DNA of 52,835 nucleotides from positions 1 through 52,835 of the forward strand of contig NJFT01000264.1 of the NCBI GenBank assembly GCA_002221725.1, in the 5' to 3' direction. Positions 25,559 through 37,860 of this stretch are shown piece by piece. The stretch is from Scedosporium boydii (taxonomy: Eukaryota > Ascomycota > Sordariomycetes > Microascales > Microascaceae). Position 1 is the stretch's first letter. Each line of letters starts with the position of its first letter. The notes below the pieces were generated by a model. The model was given only the letters and a program-made list of their open reading frames with translations, did no database searches and was not told the DNA's origin. Made by a program: the position numbers and the translations under genes.

Positions 25559-26101
25559 CTAAACACCGACCTGCGCCATGCTAGGCCGCGAGGAAATGAA
25601 AGAGCTGCCCCCACCATAGCTCCCACTGTAACCCCTCCTGCCATTCTTCCAAGTGAAGAACAGCGAGCCAGCAAAGCTAGCGAAGAGGAACCACATGAAG
25701 ACGGTACTCGCCTGAATCTCGCGACACCTCTTCTCGTCGTTGGCGGAACCCCAAGCAATGTAGTTCTTGGGCAGCTTATCGTGGTTGAGGTTGCCGCAGT
25801 TGACGGCGCGGAGCTTAGCGGCAAGCACGATGGCGTCGATGAAGGTGAACAGGGTGGCGGCGGCGTCGAGGGGCAGCTGGACCATGTAGATCTCGAGGGC
25901 GGGGACGAAGCGGGCCATGAGGCCGTAGATGGCGGCGATCCAGGAGAGCACGGCGACGAACAGGGAGAAGTTGACGGCGGCGGTGGCGGAGCCGGAGGCG
26001 TTGATGGTGCTGGCTATGACGTTGCCGATGAGGGCGGTGATGAGGAGACACAGGAGGAATTGGAAGCCGCGGTTGACCGTCTGCAAGATGCCGAGCTCCA
26101 T
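25559..26101 (-). CDS. MARVEL-domain protein of the Nce102 family, 180 aa
   Basis: Single exon, ATG at 26101-26099. Four membrane segments: about residues 11-31, 42-62, 70-93 and 131-150, with both ends cytosolic. The conserved central loop reads AAKLRAVNCGNLNH, and CREIQASTVFMWFLFASFAGS opens helix 4. The tail is Gly/Ser/Tyr-rich (RRGYSGSYGGG) and ends RPSMAQVGV. Length and layout match yeast Nce102/Fhn1, which organise eisosome-associated membrane compartments (MCC) and sense sphingolipids; an earlier name relates to non-classical protein export. Regulation in yeast involves sphingolipid-dependent relocation; nothing here shows it directly. The frame is intact, and a Gly/Val-rich open frame on the opposite strand is a composition artefact. 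Confidence 0.94.
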   Translation of the reverse strand: MELGILQTVNRGFQFLLCLLITALIGNVIASTINASGSATAAVNFSLFVAVLSWIAAIYGLMARFVPALEIYMVQLPLDAAATLFTFIDAIVLAAKLRAVNCGNLNHDKLPKNYIAWGSANDEKRCREIQASTVFMWFLFASFAGSLFFTWKNGRRGYSGSYGGGSSFISSRPSMAQVGV

Positions 26102-29100
26102 TTTTTCGGTTGCGAGGATGGATTTGTCCTCGGGGGTGTGTGGAGTGAGTTGGCGCTCGCGGTTGTGTTTTGTTTGCTTGGTGAAACTTGAGGAAGCTCG
26201 TCTAAGTGGTTTGCGATTGCGATTGCGGAACCAAGAGTAGACCGAGTAAACAGGTTCTTGTCAATGGATACTCGGCTTGCGCGGAAGTGTCTGGTGGATA
26301 GAGGTGTATAAGAAGTATGTGTGCGTGGATACTGTAGCGTCTGTTGGATATAAGACGAGTAATGTTTGGAGAATTCTAGAAGTTGGAGGAGAGTGGAGGG
26401 AAAGCTCGAGATAAACAGTCGATGGCTAATAGCAGCTGCCTATTTTAAAGCTTTCAATGCTTTCAGTAACATGCGCCAACAAAAAAGGATGGGGTGGGAT
26501 CAAATATACCTTGTGACAGTAGGACTGCAAAACTATCCTAGTTATACTAGGAGCGAGATACTTTCGTGAAAAGAGTTGAGGTTCAATGTTCAATGTTCAA
26601 TGTTCGTTTCACGAACTTGGGAACTTGGGAGCAGCGGGAAGAAACTAGACTTGGACTCAAACGATGGTCTGGCGACGACAAAGTAAAAAAGAAAATAATT
26701 GATCTTGATCAGAATCGATGCTTTACAATGTACAGGTACCTCTGCCGTTGCTGTGGATTCGCCGAGGACGGGAGGTCACTGGAGTGTACCTAACGCGGAT
26801 CTTTTGCGACGGGCGGTTGCTCAGTGGACGAAATGGAAGGTGGTATTACGTCGTCGACTGCTGCCATTGTGCTCTTTTTGCCCCGGTGATCAGCTGGTGG
26901 TGGGGTAACGAGGGGCCATTTTGGGCAACGACCACCCACAATGCAGAGAACCAAACCAGAGAGACCAGAGGTACTTTGCGGCTGTACTTTTGTACTCCGT
27001 GCAAATATTTACAGATGGGGGTAAACAGTCACCGATGAAATCATTGATCCATCATGAACTGAGACTTGGACATGTTAGAGAAGGTAGAAAAGGTTCGCTC
27101 TTGCTCTAGTTGCGAATAGCATCAGAACGTGGAAAGCTGAAAGATTGAATATCCATTACTCGCAAAAAATACACTATCAACTGGATACAGCTTAGACCTG
27201 GACCACGTCGAAGGATGCTAGACCACATCAGTATAGTGCCTCGAACACTGCCTACTTCGTCAGTGCGCTGAACGGCCTGACCAGCCAAGGCCGCCCTTAC
27301 AGCACCCGGCCTGCAAGCTGCAAGCACTTGAGCTCTAACACTCAGCACTCTAACCCGCCAAGCCAGTCCATTGCTTCCAACGCACATCATCGATCCCTCG
27401 CGTCGTCAGCGCCTTAAAATTCTCCGGTAGGCACCGATCCACAGGCGCCCATCGATCCCGACTGTGCCGGGCTATGCGGGCATGTCTCCTGCCCTGAACC
27501 AGCCTCATGATCCATTGGTTCTCGTCATGACGTGATTTGTCTCTCTTACCGCCCAGCCAAAGGGTCCTCGACATCATGACACTTCCTAACTTCTTCGTGG
27601 GACAATTATAGAAGCATATTCAAGGTGGAAAAAAAAAAGGGTCTTTGAAACGCGATAAGGGTTTCGTTCACCGGGAACGATGATATTTTGCTTGGTTCTC
27701 GCTGCATCTTTGCGTCTTTGCATCTCTCTCGACCCGTTGGCCGGCCAGCACTTGCACCATCCTTTAATAGTTTCATTGGCTGCCGGCGAAGGAGGGCATC
27801 CGTGGGATGTGGTGTAACGAAACATGCGAACCCATCAAACCCCGGAAAGCCGGGGTTACGTCGCCCAGCGGTTCGATTGCATGATCTGATCTCCTTGACC
27901 TGCCCTGCCGGGACGGGACAATCCCCCCGGTCCGAACTACGAATTGCGAATTGCGACTTGGTTCTTCAGAACCTTCAGAACTCCTCCGAAGCCGGTTCCC
28001 TCTCTCAGGCTTCTCGTCAAATAGATCCTCGACAGAGTTCACTAGAGAACCAAGCTGACGATCCCCATGGTCCCATTTTGACCTCCTTGCTTCCGAGGGT
28101 CAATTATTAAACCACTTACACGAATCCCAGCGTTAAACTTCCGCCAGGCATCAAATCCCCTTCAAAGCTAAGCTTCTGCTCTCCCAAACAGGTTAAAGTG
28201 TCCCCATCAATACCCCAAGTAGACGAAACTTTAAATCATTTCCAAGGCAGGCAGTTCATCCGACCCGTGTTGCGCACATTCACCTCATCTTTTGTCTAAA
28301 AGTGACTCACGAGAAGCTTTTTCTATTTCTATCAAGGTTTTACGTCTTTTCCTTGGCACCACGCAAAAGCGAAACAAAACACGTGACGGGGACCAAAGCG
28401 CTGGGCTCTGACCTCATTCTGACCTATGACGTTTTTCCTACTTCGGAGATGGAGCAAGTCGGAGCTGAGTTTTGTTCTCTAGATTCAGAGGCGTTTTTCT
28501 TTTTTTCCCTCGCAGGACGAGGATAGTTTAGTCCTGCTGAAGATCTAGACGCAAACTTCTTCCCGAAAAACGTTCGATGCCCTGTCATAGCCCGTCCCAT
28601 ACCTCGGTATACGGCAACCGACCGAACCCGCACCCAGCGATACCCGGGACCATAGGCCAAATGCTATACAGATTGTAGCGTTTTAAGTCCAACCTTCGAA
28701 GGAGACCGCAACTCGAGTAAGGAAGTCATTGGCCCTAATAACTCTAGAGGACGCTCTATCCCCAACAACGTAGTACGGAGTACGCATAGTTCGAGGGTAG
28801 AGACCCACTACGAGATTCTACAGCGTCTTCAATTCTCATCCATTCCATGAGGCCGTCCTCAGATCATCCGGTAAAAGCCATCAGCAGTCTGATTACAAAT
28901 GAAGAATCCCGTCGTCGTTTTTAGTCTCGGTAAACTACCCTCCATGAGCCCCTTTGTGTTGCTCGTCAAAGAAACACCAAACGCCACAAGTCTCCATCGC
29001 CACTCGGAACCAGCCATACCCTCACACTTCCGCGTAGCCAAGCCAATAGTTAAATCTCCTTCAGGAAAGACAGCACGTGGGACAGAAAAGGCCTCAGGTT

Positions 29101-29478
29101 CACAACAAAGCCGACCACGAGTTGGCGGGACGAGGGAGGCGTCAAAGAGCTGACATCCTGCGTGGTGGTGGCGTTTGCCTGTTTATGTTATTCTGGTGCC
29201 CGAGCTCACTCCCCCTCCACCGGCTTCTGGCTCCTCGGAGAAAGTCCACATGGCTATTTCAACAAAATGTTTCGACGGTGTTCAGGTACAAATTCGGTCT
29301 AGAACCACCAAGGGGGATTTTGCCTTCTTCCACCCCGAAGGGGCGGCTTGAGGTGTGAAAATATCCATTCATGCTTCTTCCTTCCCCTCCACCCTCTCCC
29401 CTCACCTTCCGGGGGAACGATACTTTATTCACCGGTCTTGCAACCCCAGATGGGTTACCATCCCCGACACCACGAACC
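26102..29478. other. Intergenic stretch of 3.4 kb
   Basis: It begins with the promoter of the Nce102-like gene. It contains a 7-bp tandem repeat at 26581-26601, a TACGGAGTA motif at 28774-28782 and a TTCGAA-centred palindrome near 28690. Open frames under 140 codons show no family signature. It ends in 3' flank of the PNGase A-like gene. Confidence 0.55.
26581..26601. repeat. Tandem GTTCAAT repeat
   Basis: Three perfect copies of GTTCAAT, followed by a fourth truncated copy (GTTC). Confidence 0.9.
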
Positions 29479-31641
29479 CTAAACCACAGAGTTTGGATCT
29501 TTCCCCTTTCTCTGCGCAATGTCCGACAGCCCGAAACGAGACCAGGCGCTTTGCGCAGACGCAGGATGAACCTTCACAACATCGGCAGGCAACATCTGGC
29601 CACGCGTGAACTGCTCGGAAGTATAGATCGAACCGGGATGAGAAAGCTCAGAGACGACCCCCTCCACAGTCTCCGTGTCCACCGAAACCATATCAAAGTC
29701 GCTCTGGAGGATCCGTTCATACAGCGGAACATCCTCCCCACCATCGGGAGGGGCCCCAGCGAGCGTTAGGATTTGATCCGCGTAGATTGTTGAATAATTC
29801 TGGCCCGTGCCCAAGTCTATGATGAGTTGGAAAATGGAGTCGCGATTGGTTGAGAGACTCGACGCCTCGAACGTCTCGTTGTAAGCTTCCACACCCGTCG
29901 GGAAAACAGACGATCCCCAAATTTTACGGTCGAACGCCTGCGACATCGCAATCTTGGTGACCCGTATGTATACGAAGAGCTGCGGCTGCTGAATCTCTTG
30001 CGTGCCTATAATGAGAATCGGATACGAGTATTCCGTGCGGTACTCCGCCGCGCCGGATGCCCCCTCGGCCCCGACGACCTTCACCGCTGTTTTGGAATTT
30101 CCGCCGTACCCCGTGATGTCGCCGCTCGCCGTGTGGTTGAGGAATTGTGCCCAGGAAACATTCTTCTCCCCAGTTTGCGTTTTGATTCTGCCCTCGACGA
30201 GGAAGCCGCGGTGCGCCCGGAGACCAAAGGTCAGGCTATGATTTTCGCCAGCGTCGTCAGCCTTCACCTCTTTGTCCGGGTGCTCAAATGTGATCATCTT
30301 CGGGTCGCCGTCGAGGACCGCGGGTAGATCGCCGGTTGTGATGGACTCTTCATCCTCGTCGAGCCAGACGAAGATCTTGCCCGTCAGGATCCAGTTGCCG
30401 GGGGCCGGCACTATCTGCGTTCCGTTCGCGCTGCCGTCATCTGAACAGACAACCTGTAGGGAAACGGTATGTTCCTTGCCATCGCATAAGAGCGGGAGCC
30501 ACGGCGTAATATCAATCTCGTGCTCCTTCAAGTCGAAAGTGTTGACGCCGACGACGGGCCGGTGGAGTTCCAACATAAGAGCGCCGGTGAATAAAGTCGG
30601 GAACGGCCAGTAAACGCCCACAAGATGGTCATCGATGAGAACTTGGACCTCACGCCATGAGTCCGTGCCGTAAAATACACCTTCCGAGAAGGTTTTCATG
30701 GCGCTCTGGGGTATCCCTAAGAACCAACTCTCTTCTTGGCCCTGACCATTTGCCGAAACGGAGAAGACGGCGCGGCGAGCATTTCGCGGGAAGGATGAAA
30801 TAACATCAACCGGTTCTTGCTTGGGATACTCCCAGGCGCTGGCTAGGTCCGATGCGGCCTTGTGTGCAGAGACTGGAATGATCAAATCAGCAGGGCCGTC
30901 CTCCTTCGTTTCACCGTCCGCATCAGCTTCGACCTCTTGCGAATCCTCATCGGCCATGAAGAAGGTAGCTGTCAGCACGGCGTTAAATGGAGACGTGAGC
31001 CTGTTATCGACGATGTTTCCCAAGTCAAATATGAGCTTCTGAGGCTGCTTCCAGAAGAACATAAACGGTGTCATATCCTTCCAGTACGTCCATACGACAG
31101 CCATATCATCGCTTGGCTCGGCCGTCGATGTGCGCCATACCTCGGTGTCACCAAAGTACATTATGGCGAGGCGGTCGTATTGGACGCCGGCCGGCGAAGT
31201 CGCCGTGAAATTCATGACGACGCGGTTGAACTCGCATTCGGGAGGCGTGTAATCGCCTTCATTGTGTTCGTATTAGCCTCGGGAAGAAGAAAAAGAAAAC
31301 AAAGAAAAGAAAATGAAAATGTCCGCATCCCAAGGTTTGAACTCACCAACGAAGGGCTTTTCATAGCTATTCTCAAATGTGTGTTCCATAAGAAGTAGCT
31401 GGCATGATTCCTGCTGCCTCTTCTGCGCGGCAGAAGCCACCGTAACTCTGTCCCTGCCCCACGAGACCAATGGACCTGTTGGGCCAGGGACTGGCGGTGC
31501 GAGCTGGAAGACTTCAAGCTGGGATGGAGCGGATGGAGCATTGCCCACTTGCCGGGGCGCAGTGATTCCAGACGGTGATGCGGAGGTCGTCCCTGCAATG
31601 ACTGCGAGGGCGGCGACCAAGGAGCGTCTAATAGAAGCCAT
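29479..31641 (-). CDS. Secreted peptide-N-glycosidase A-like protein (PNGase A family), 690 aa
   Basis: Two exons: 31641-31347 and 31256-29479 (90-bp intron, donor GTGAGT, acceptor GAAG). The junction restores KPFVG|DYTPPECEFNRVVMNF. A signal peptide is present (MASIRRSLVAALAVIAG, cut near TTSA). Family landmarks: NFTATSPAGVQYDRLA, FGDTEVWRTSTAEP, WTYWKDMTPFMFFWKQPQ, LIFDLGN, and later HRPVVGVNTFDLKEHEIDITPWLP. These match the fungal/plant-type acidic PNGase A family (PF12222), which releases N-glycans from glycopeptides and is unrelated to cytosolic Png1. An Asp/Glu-rich insertion (MADEDSQEVEADADGETKED) interrupts the N-terminal domain. Activity is inferred; the catalytic residues of this family are not something I can mark with confidence. 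Confidence 0.92.
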
Positions 31642-32899
31642 TCTCCCCCAGCTTCCTTCACAAGTCGGAGCGCAGGATCTCGTCAGCAATTCTCGCGATG
31701 GTGTAGAGTTCCACGAAACTGAACGGCCCTCTGCTCGTGATGTAAGTGGCCGTACTAGCCCGTTATGAATCGAGGCTTTGTTCTCCTAGTAAACCCCGTC
31801 CATGAGAGCTAACTATCGTGAGAGAGGAACAGAGAGTAAAGAAGAGAATCAACCTCCCAAAAATGCCCAGAAAGTTTGTGATCTTGGCCCCCCTCTTTAG
31901 TTCCCTTGTGACCCCAGAGTGCAGAGAATATATGCATTCTCAGCGGCGAATATCATCGTATTAGTAGATTAAAATTTAAATAAAAAAAATTAACACTGGA
32001 CAGTCGCACCGCGTGAGGAATAAATAATGTACGGGCTAAATAGCATCTTCCAGATTAGTGGCGGACCCTCTGCTTGATACTTCAAAGGCCATGATTAGGT
32101 GTTTTAATATGCGAGCTCGGCGGATATATACGTTCCGTTCCAGTTTGATGGGAAGGGAACGTCGGTACTCGGAAGGCGGTAGTTCGCACGACGGGCAACC
32201 GATCGCCAACCATATCGAATACCAAGAGAAGATCCACAGGAAACAAAACTAGGGAATGAGAAGAGGAAACGAAGACCCTCCAGCGACAATGACCAATAAT
32301 TTCGGACGAGAGGTGACAAAAGAAGGGATGGTGACAACAAGTGCATTGTGTATGGATAGTGGTTTTAAGATAAATATAATGTACAATTTATGACGCGGAC
32401 CTAATAACCCTGCCTCCGATTTAACCCAGAAGGAAAATAAGGGAAACCAGAAATAAAGCGTCAATCATTAAAAAAATGTATGTATAAGAATACAGGCGAA
32501 GACTGCGCTAGCCTAGTTGCAACGAACATCTCTATATATACAATCCGTCTAAACTTCAAACGCTTGCATGCATGATTGTGTCGGTGTAGAGGTGTAGGTG
32601 TGTAGGTCATGCATTGCTAGCTTTGCTTTGCGAAACGCAACAAGTGATGACCCAAGGCCGGACTTGTATTTCAAAAAGGGTATCAATCCGGTTTATCGAA
32701 ATCAACGTCGCCTCCCAAAAGGGCAAGCTGAAAAGAGGCAAAAAAAAAAAAAAGAAAAGAAAAAGGAAACGGAAGAAAAAGGATGGAAAGGCAAAACTCG
32801 TCGCCTGAAGCGGGCGAAGGAGGTTGAGATGAGTAGAACCGAGTGCGGTGCTCTTCCGGGTGGCATGTTTCGTCAGACCGACAGGCCTAGTCGTGCGCC
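31642..32899. other. Intergenic, no supported gene
   Basis: It holds the promoter of the PNGase A-like gene and the 3' flank of the next minus-strand gene. It includes an AT-rich patch at 31964-31993 and a poly(A)-rich stretch at about 32740-32785. No coding evidence is seen. Confidence 0.65.
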
Positions 32900-33352
32900 T
32901 TACGCGCTGGCGTTGTCCCAGTATCTCCTCCTAGCAGAGATGGCGAGCTTATCGCCAACGAAACGGTGCTGGAAAAAATTGAAGAGCGAGAACTCGTCCC
33001 TCGACATGATATACGAGTCGGGTGCCGCTCGCACCTTGGACCATATCTGGTTGAGCGCCGTCTCTAGGATGTTGCTGATAGTCGGGTCCGATGCGCCGTC
33101 CGGGGACTCTCTGGCGATCTCCAGAGCTTGAGTGACAACAGGGTCGACCGAAGGCGGCTTGGATGAAACGGGAGGCGAAGCGATAGGACCAACTGATCCG
33201 CTCTTCTGGCGATGGTGAGCGGCAGGGTTGGAAGGGCCGCTCATAGTGTAGAGGAAAGGCATGGACAAATCCGGCCGCCTGTCGGCGTGATGCTTGAGAG
33301 GTAGAGAGGAGTGTGGGAGAGGAGGTTGGTGGCTGCTCGTGACGGAAAGCAT
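32900..33352 (-). CDS. Small conserved fungal protein of unknown function, 150 aa
   Basis: Single exon. The ATG at 33352 (MLSVTSSHQPP) is chosen because the 35 residues above it, back to an ATG at 33457, look like translated leader; MPFLYTMSG at 33262 is a further option. The N-terminal half is Pro/Ser/His-rich and disordered. From about residue 70 a compact helical domain follows: DPVVTQALEIARESPDG, ISNILETALNQIWSKV, PDSYIMSRDEFSLFNFFQHR, and the ending ARRRYWDN. This domain is reminiscent of short uncharacterised proteins in other Pezizomycotina. It has no signal peptide or membrane segment. I cannot assign a function. Confidence 0.7.
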   Translation of the reverse strand: MLSVTSSHQPPLPHSSLPLKHHADRRPDLSMPFLYTMSGPSNPAAHHRQKSGSVGPIASPPVSSKPPSVDPVVTQALEIARESPDGASDPTISNILETALNQIWSKVRAAPDSYIMSRDEFSLFNFFQHRFVGDKLAISARRRYWDNASA

Positions 33353-36294
33353 GGTAGAAGAAGGGAGGCGGGAGTAAAATCGTGGGATTGAGTTGGCCAG
33401 CTTGGTGGTGATATTTATGATGTGATTGATACTATGGTACGGGGTGCCTGCAAGCACAACGATGGATGGGTGGGTTGAGCTGAAGGGGGGTGTTTGTTGT
33501 CTACGGACTAGATCCTGACAATCAAAGCCGGAATTGGTCTAGAGGGGACGCCTCTGATAGGAGGTAATATGGCAGGGCTATCGTGGGTCTCTGGCGGAGT
33601 GTGCTATCCAACCTAGCACTTAGACGGGTGGATAATAATATAATGAAATAATATGACTTGAGTGCCCTGACTTCAAGATGACGCACAGGCAAGTTCGATC
33701 CGGCTTTTGACTAGAAGATGGTTGGCAGGTGAGGGTTGGTGGAAAGTGGATAAATCCTCTGATGAGTAGTGCGTCGAGTTTCGAGGGTTCGTGTTCGAAC
33801 TTCGTGTCCCAAAGCTGGCGTGCTTTCTTCTTCTTGGCCGAACTGTGGGATAGGATCGCGAGGGGGGAAGGGGGTTCTTTATAATCGAGTGAGGCAAGAG
33901 CCAGAATATCCTGAGCTTTGGGATCCAAGGGAAAGGATCTGACTGCGGCAACCTGCCTTTTTTTGCTCTAGCCGTGGACACTAGTTTCAAGCCCTGAGAA
34001 ATGAGAGGCGCGAGCGAGACGATTGCCAAACCTAGAGAACGTAGAGAGCCTAGAGAACTTAGAGCAAGCGCAAAGGGAATCCGTAGACTTGTCGAGAGTT
34101 CGAGACGAACTTAACTGAGACCCCCCACCGCCGGCCGGGGTCTGAAAAAAAGCCAAAACAACGGGGCCAGGGAAAAATGCCCAAGAGAAGAGGGGTCTCC
34201 TTCACGTGGAATAGAGTTCGATCTTGGCGGATACCCTGACGAACTTGCGAACTTGTCCAAAGTACCACCTGCCCCGGCGGTACACTCCATCACACCGACG
34301 GCGCGAGGCTCAAGCGGCGAACTGGAGATGAGAGAGGTACCTATACCAGACTCTAGGAGGCCATTATGACTTTCGGGGCAAGCGAGTCCAGCCAAAACTG
34401 ACTTTCTTCCAAGCGCCGGACGGTCGTGTATCGGAATGGATTCTCACGCCCCCTCTCCGACGAACCGAGCCGAAAAGGGGGCAACCAAGTTAGGCAAAGA
34501 ATACCAGAAGGAAAGCCTGTGCTGGGGAGGGGGGCAGAGGGATGGATGCCTGCATCGACCAGAGCCTTCAAAGTTTGTTAGCAAGATATCCCGTCCACTT
34601 GAGCATCGGCGAACTGTAATCCCATATGCTTGACCGAGCCTGGCATGTGGAGTGCTGCACGGTGCAGGTGGATCAAGTTGCAGGACAGGAGGACATGTGT
34701 GCTTGCAGTGGAAAGACCAGTGTCTTGGCTCACGGGGGGGACAATCTCTCAAGCGGGTCGTATTCTTGCGAACCCTTCACAACTGATTTTTTTTGATCGA
34801 GATATCGTGGATGCTTCTCTTGACGTGACATTTAGAGATATCTCACAGATTGCAAATTGTCTCACAGGCTGTCTCAAGCTCCTTCCTCCCACGCCTCAGT
34901 GTCTGTTGAGAAGCTAAAAACATGCGAGACGGTCAAGCTGAGGAAGGTCGAATCCAAGGACGCAGGTGTCTATTGAACGCTCTTGCCCGCTGATGCTGGC
35001 CCCTGGGCCCTGGTCAGGTCTGTGCGCTGGGGTACAACACTGGAGGGGGTGTACCGGGGCGTGTGTCCCACCTTCCAGAAGATGCCCTGAAATCCAGGTC
35101 GCGACATCCCAAATTCTCCGAAATGACAAATTGATCAGGCGCCTATCTCGTCCTTCTTTAGGCGGGGGCGACCCGAAATCCGGGTTGGCCTTGGCAAAAT
35201 AAGGTTTAATTGCACCTGTCATCACTGGTGATAGCCTCAAAATAGGGGGGAAAATCATCCATCCATTACACCACCGAGACACCGGTATCGCAGCATCCTT
35301 TGCCCCCTCCGTTTTCGATTTTTCTTGCCTTTAGTCTTTTTTGCCTGGTAAAGCATTAAAATACCCTAATAAACTTCCTCTTCTCCCCAAGTGCCTACGC
35401 AGTACAGCCGTCGGCACGTATACGCATTTTTCGCCTTGACGGAAAGATATGATGAAGTGGATGCTGCAGTGGGTTATGCTGACGCTGCGAGGCTTTTACC
35501 CCACTCTATCCTGTCCATCGCGGTGCCATATCGAAGAGATTATCGGTGAAGGAGATGAGGGGATGTGTGGGTCTGGACCCCATGATGTCTGGCTGAACTT
35601 TGTCGATGCTTGGCAAAGTCAGAAATGTTAGGGCCTCTCCTTCGTATTGGTTTTTGGCAGCGGAGGAGGTTCGCAAATTCGGTAGTCCACATGCCGCTCG
35701 CTATGTCTCCTCCGCCTCTCCATTGCGGTGTCGGCACTTCTGTCAACGATGAAATTCGGTAGCTGGCTGTCGATGGTTTTATCATCGTTGTCCGAGCATG
35801 CAGGGAAATCCCACGGATGGTCGAGTTAATGGTTCACGAACAAAGGGATGATAGACAACTGATACCACACCCTTCTCCGATTTTCTGACTGGTCAGATTT
35901 TGATGCAAGCTCCACAATGCCCGAGTCCCATTTCGTCCGGCTCACCTACTAGGAGTGTGCTACGAAATAAACCGCTTCATACGAATTACGGATGACGAGC
36001 TATGAAGTAGCATGGCCTGGCACCCGTGGTACCCTCGTGCGGAGCTGCCTATCAGAGGGCAGATGCACGAAAGCAACCTTTTGAGACATGCCACCAAATT
36101 TACATGGCCAAACCCTGAAGTGCCTGGATCTGTCTCACTCGGCGTCGAGTGTATGGCCGATTCGCAAATTAGGGCCTTGCAAGTGAAGGTAGAGTTACTC
36201 CTGGCATCTTGGCTGTCTTGGCTGTTACCGAGTGTTCGGTTGCTGTACTAGTACATGTGCTGGTGAAAGTGACTGGGTTTTCAAGGGAAGAGAA

Positions 36295-36313
36295 AGAGAG
36301 AGAGAGAGAGAGA
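36295..36313. repeat. (AG)n microsatellite
   Basis: Nine AG dinucleotides plus one A, with no coding context. Confidence 0.9.
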
Positions 36314-37679
36314 CACCAGAGTGAGAAAAACCTAACGAACCTTCTAATCCGTTAGGCCTTCTGGAGGCCTTCTGGAATCCTCGTCTCTGCCTGACGCTCT
36401 CTCTCAGATGATTCAAAATACGCCCGGCCGCACAGATGTCAAAGTGGTGCTATTTTTCAGTCTCCCTGCGTCTTCCAACGCCACAAACTCCTTATATTTA
36501 TTATTCTCCGGGAGCAAGGCCTTACATTGAGTCCTTGACTCCTTGAGGAATACCTCGTATTATGCTTTGGGCTTTTCAGGTTGTAAGTAGTGTGTCAGTA
36601 CAGTACCGAAACCACCCCGTCCCCCGCCTGCTTGAGATCTCGCGAATCGCCAGGGCCTTGAAATAAAGTTCACGCTAAGGAGCATGTCTAGCCCAGAACC
36701 GGTTCCTATTACAAGCGAGAATACTCTCTGGAATCGATACATACGTAGCATCGAGGTCAGCCAGCCGCTTCAGGGGGGCAGTAATAGGGAATCGGAGGGT
36801 TCGTGTGTTCCGTCAAATCTGTTACTTGGTAGCTATTAGACGAGCCAAGCATTTCCGGCATCTCATATCCCATCCCATCAGTTGTATGTCAGTTATCCAG
36901 TTTTATGCACAAAATATCATGCGGAGATCGTCACGACATCTGGCTTCGAATGGGGCCCCCATGGACAGAACCCTACTTCGTAGCTTGGCCCGCAAATCTC
37001 ATCCTCAAACTCTATTGTTTTGGGATGATAGTTAAATCCGCCAACATCTAGAAGAAAAGCTCGATTGGTCGTGAGCTTGCCACGATGTAGAGAAACTTGA
37101 CGGTGCGCTCATCTTCGATGTTAGACCGCCTCCAGTTTGTAAGCAATTCATAGCATGCTCTCTTACGACTTTCTCACCGTCTCCAGCACAACAACTAACT
37201 ATACTAGATGGATATAATCTGACTTCCCCTGGGGACTTGTACTTGCCAGCTGTCTCCTCGGCTCGATGACCCACCACACTACTAGTCCGTCCCGTATGGA
37301 AGCTCGCATATGCTTCCAAATTTGGATTGCTGGCGCTGCTCCAGCAGCGTGTGGTGTATTGCAAAGACTCTCGGTGGCTATCATCGAATGAATTAGAACC
37401 CATCTGAAATCATTCTTCCTCAATCTCGAGTTCTAGCGCTCACACCATAAGGCAAACTCTCTCCACGCCGTTGATCCCGTTGATCATCTCCGTTTGCTCT
37501 TTTCCTTTAGAAATGACGCTGCTTCCCGGAACACGGAAGCGAGGGAAGTGGAATGCCCAGAAAGCATAATCCTGCTAAAACAGCCAAGACAAAGAAAGAG
37601 TGTCCGCGGAGTGTGTACGGAGGGGCCATATACAAGAGTTATCTCATATCCCGGGTTTTGGCTTTTTACTTCGACCTCC

Positions 37680-37860
37680 CCCGACTTGCTGTTATATCTA
37701 GAGATAAAAATACTCCTAATAAAAGAGACTCTAATAGTAGCATTGTTATTAAATAAGATTTTATATTTTCAACTATAGAAGGACCACATCAATTAGACAC
37801 TAAAGCTATAGGCATTATAATAGTCGTTAATAATACAAAATATAGAGCCCCACGATCTAC
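37680..37860. other. AT-rich patch, possible decayed repeat
   Basis: The composition shifts abruptly from mixed to strongly AT-rich, with many TA and TAAT words and few CG or CA words. The shift ends as abruptly at the GAGCCCCACGATC segment. In filamentous ascomycetes such patches are often remnants of repeats mutated by RIP (C-to-T changes), but no element can be recognised here. Confidence 0.45.

Noticed and set aside
25781..26191. Gly/Glu/Val-rich open frame on the plus strand at the Nce102-like gene
   Set aside because: It is antisense to a gene with clear MARVEL helices; the composition is that of a reverse-complemented hydrophobic coding region.
27860..27885. GGTTCGATTGC, a possible tRNA B box
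   Set aside because: No A box or cloverleaf pairing upstream.
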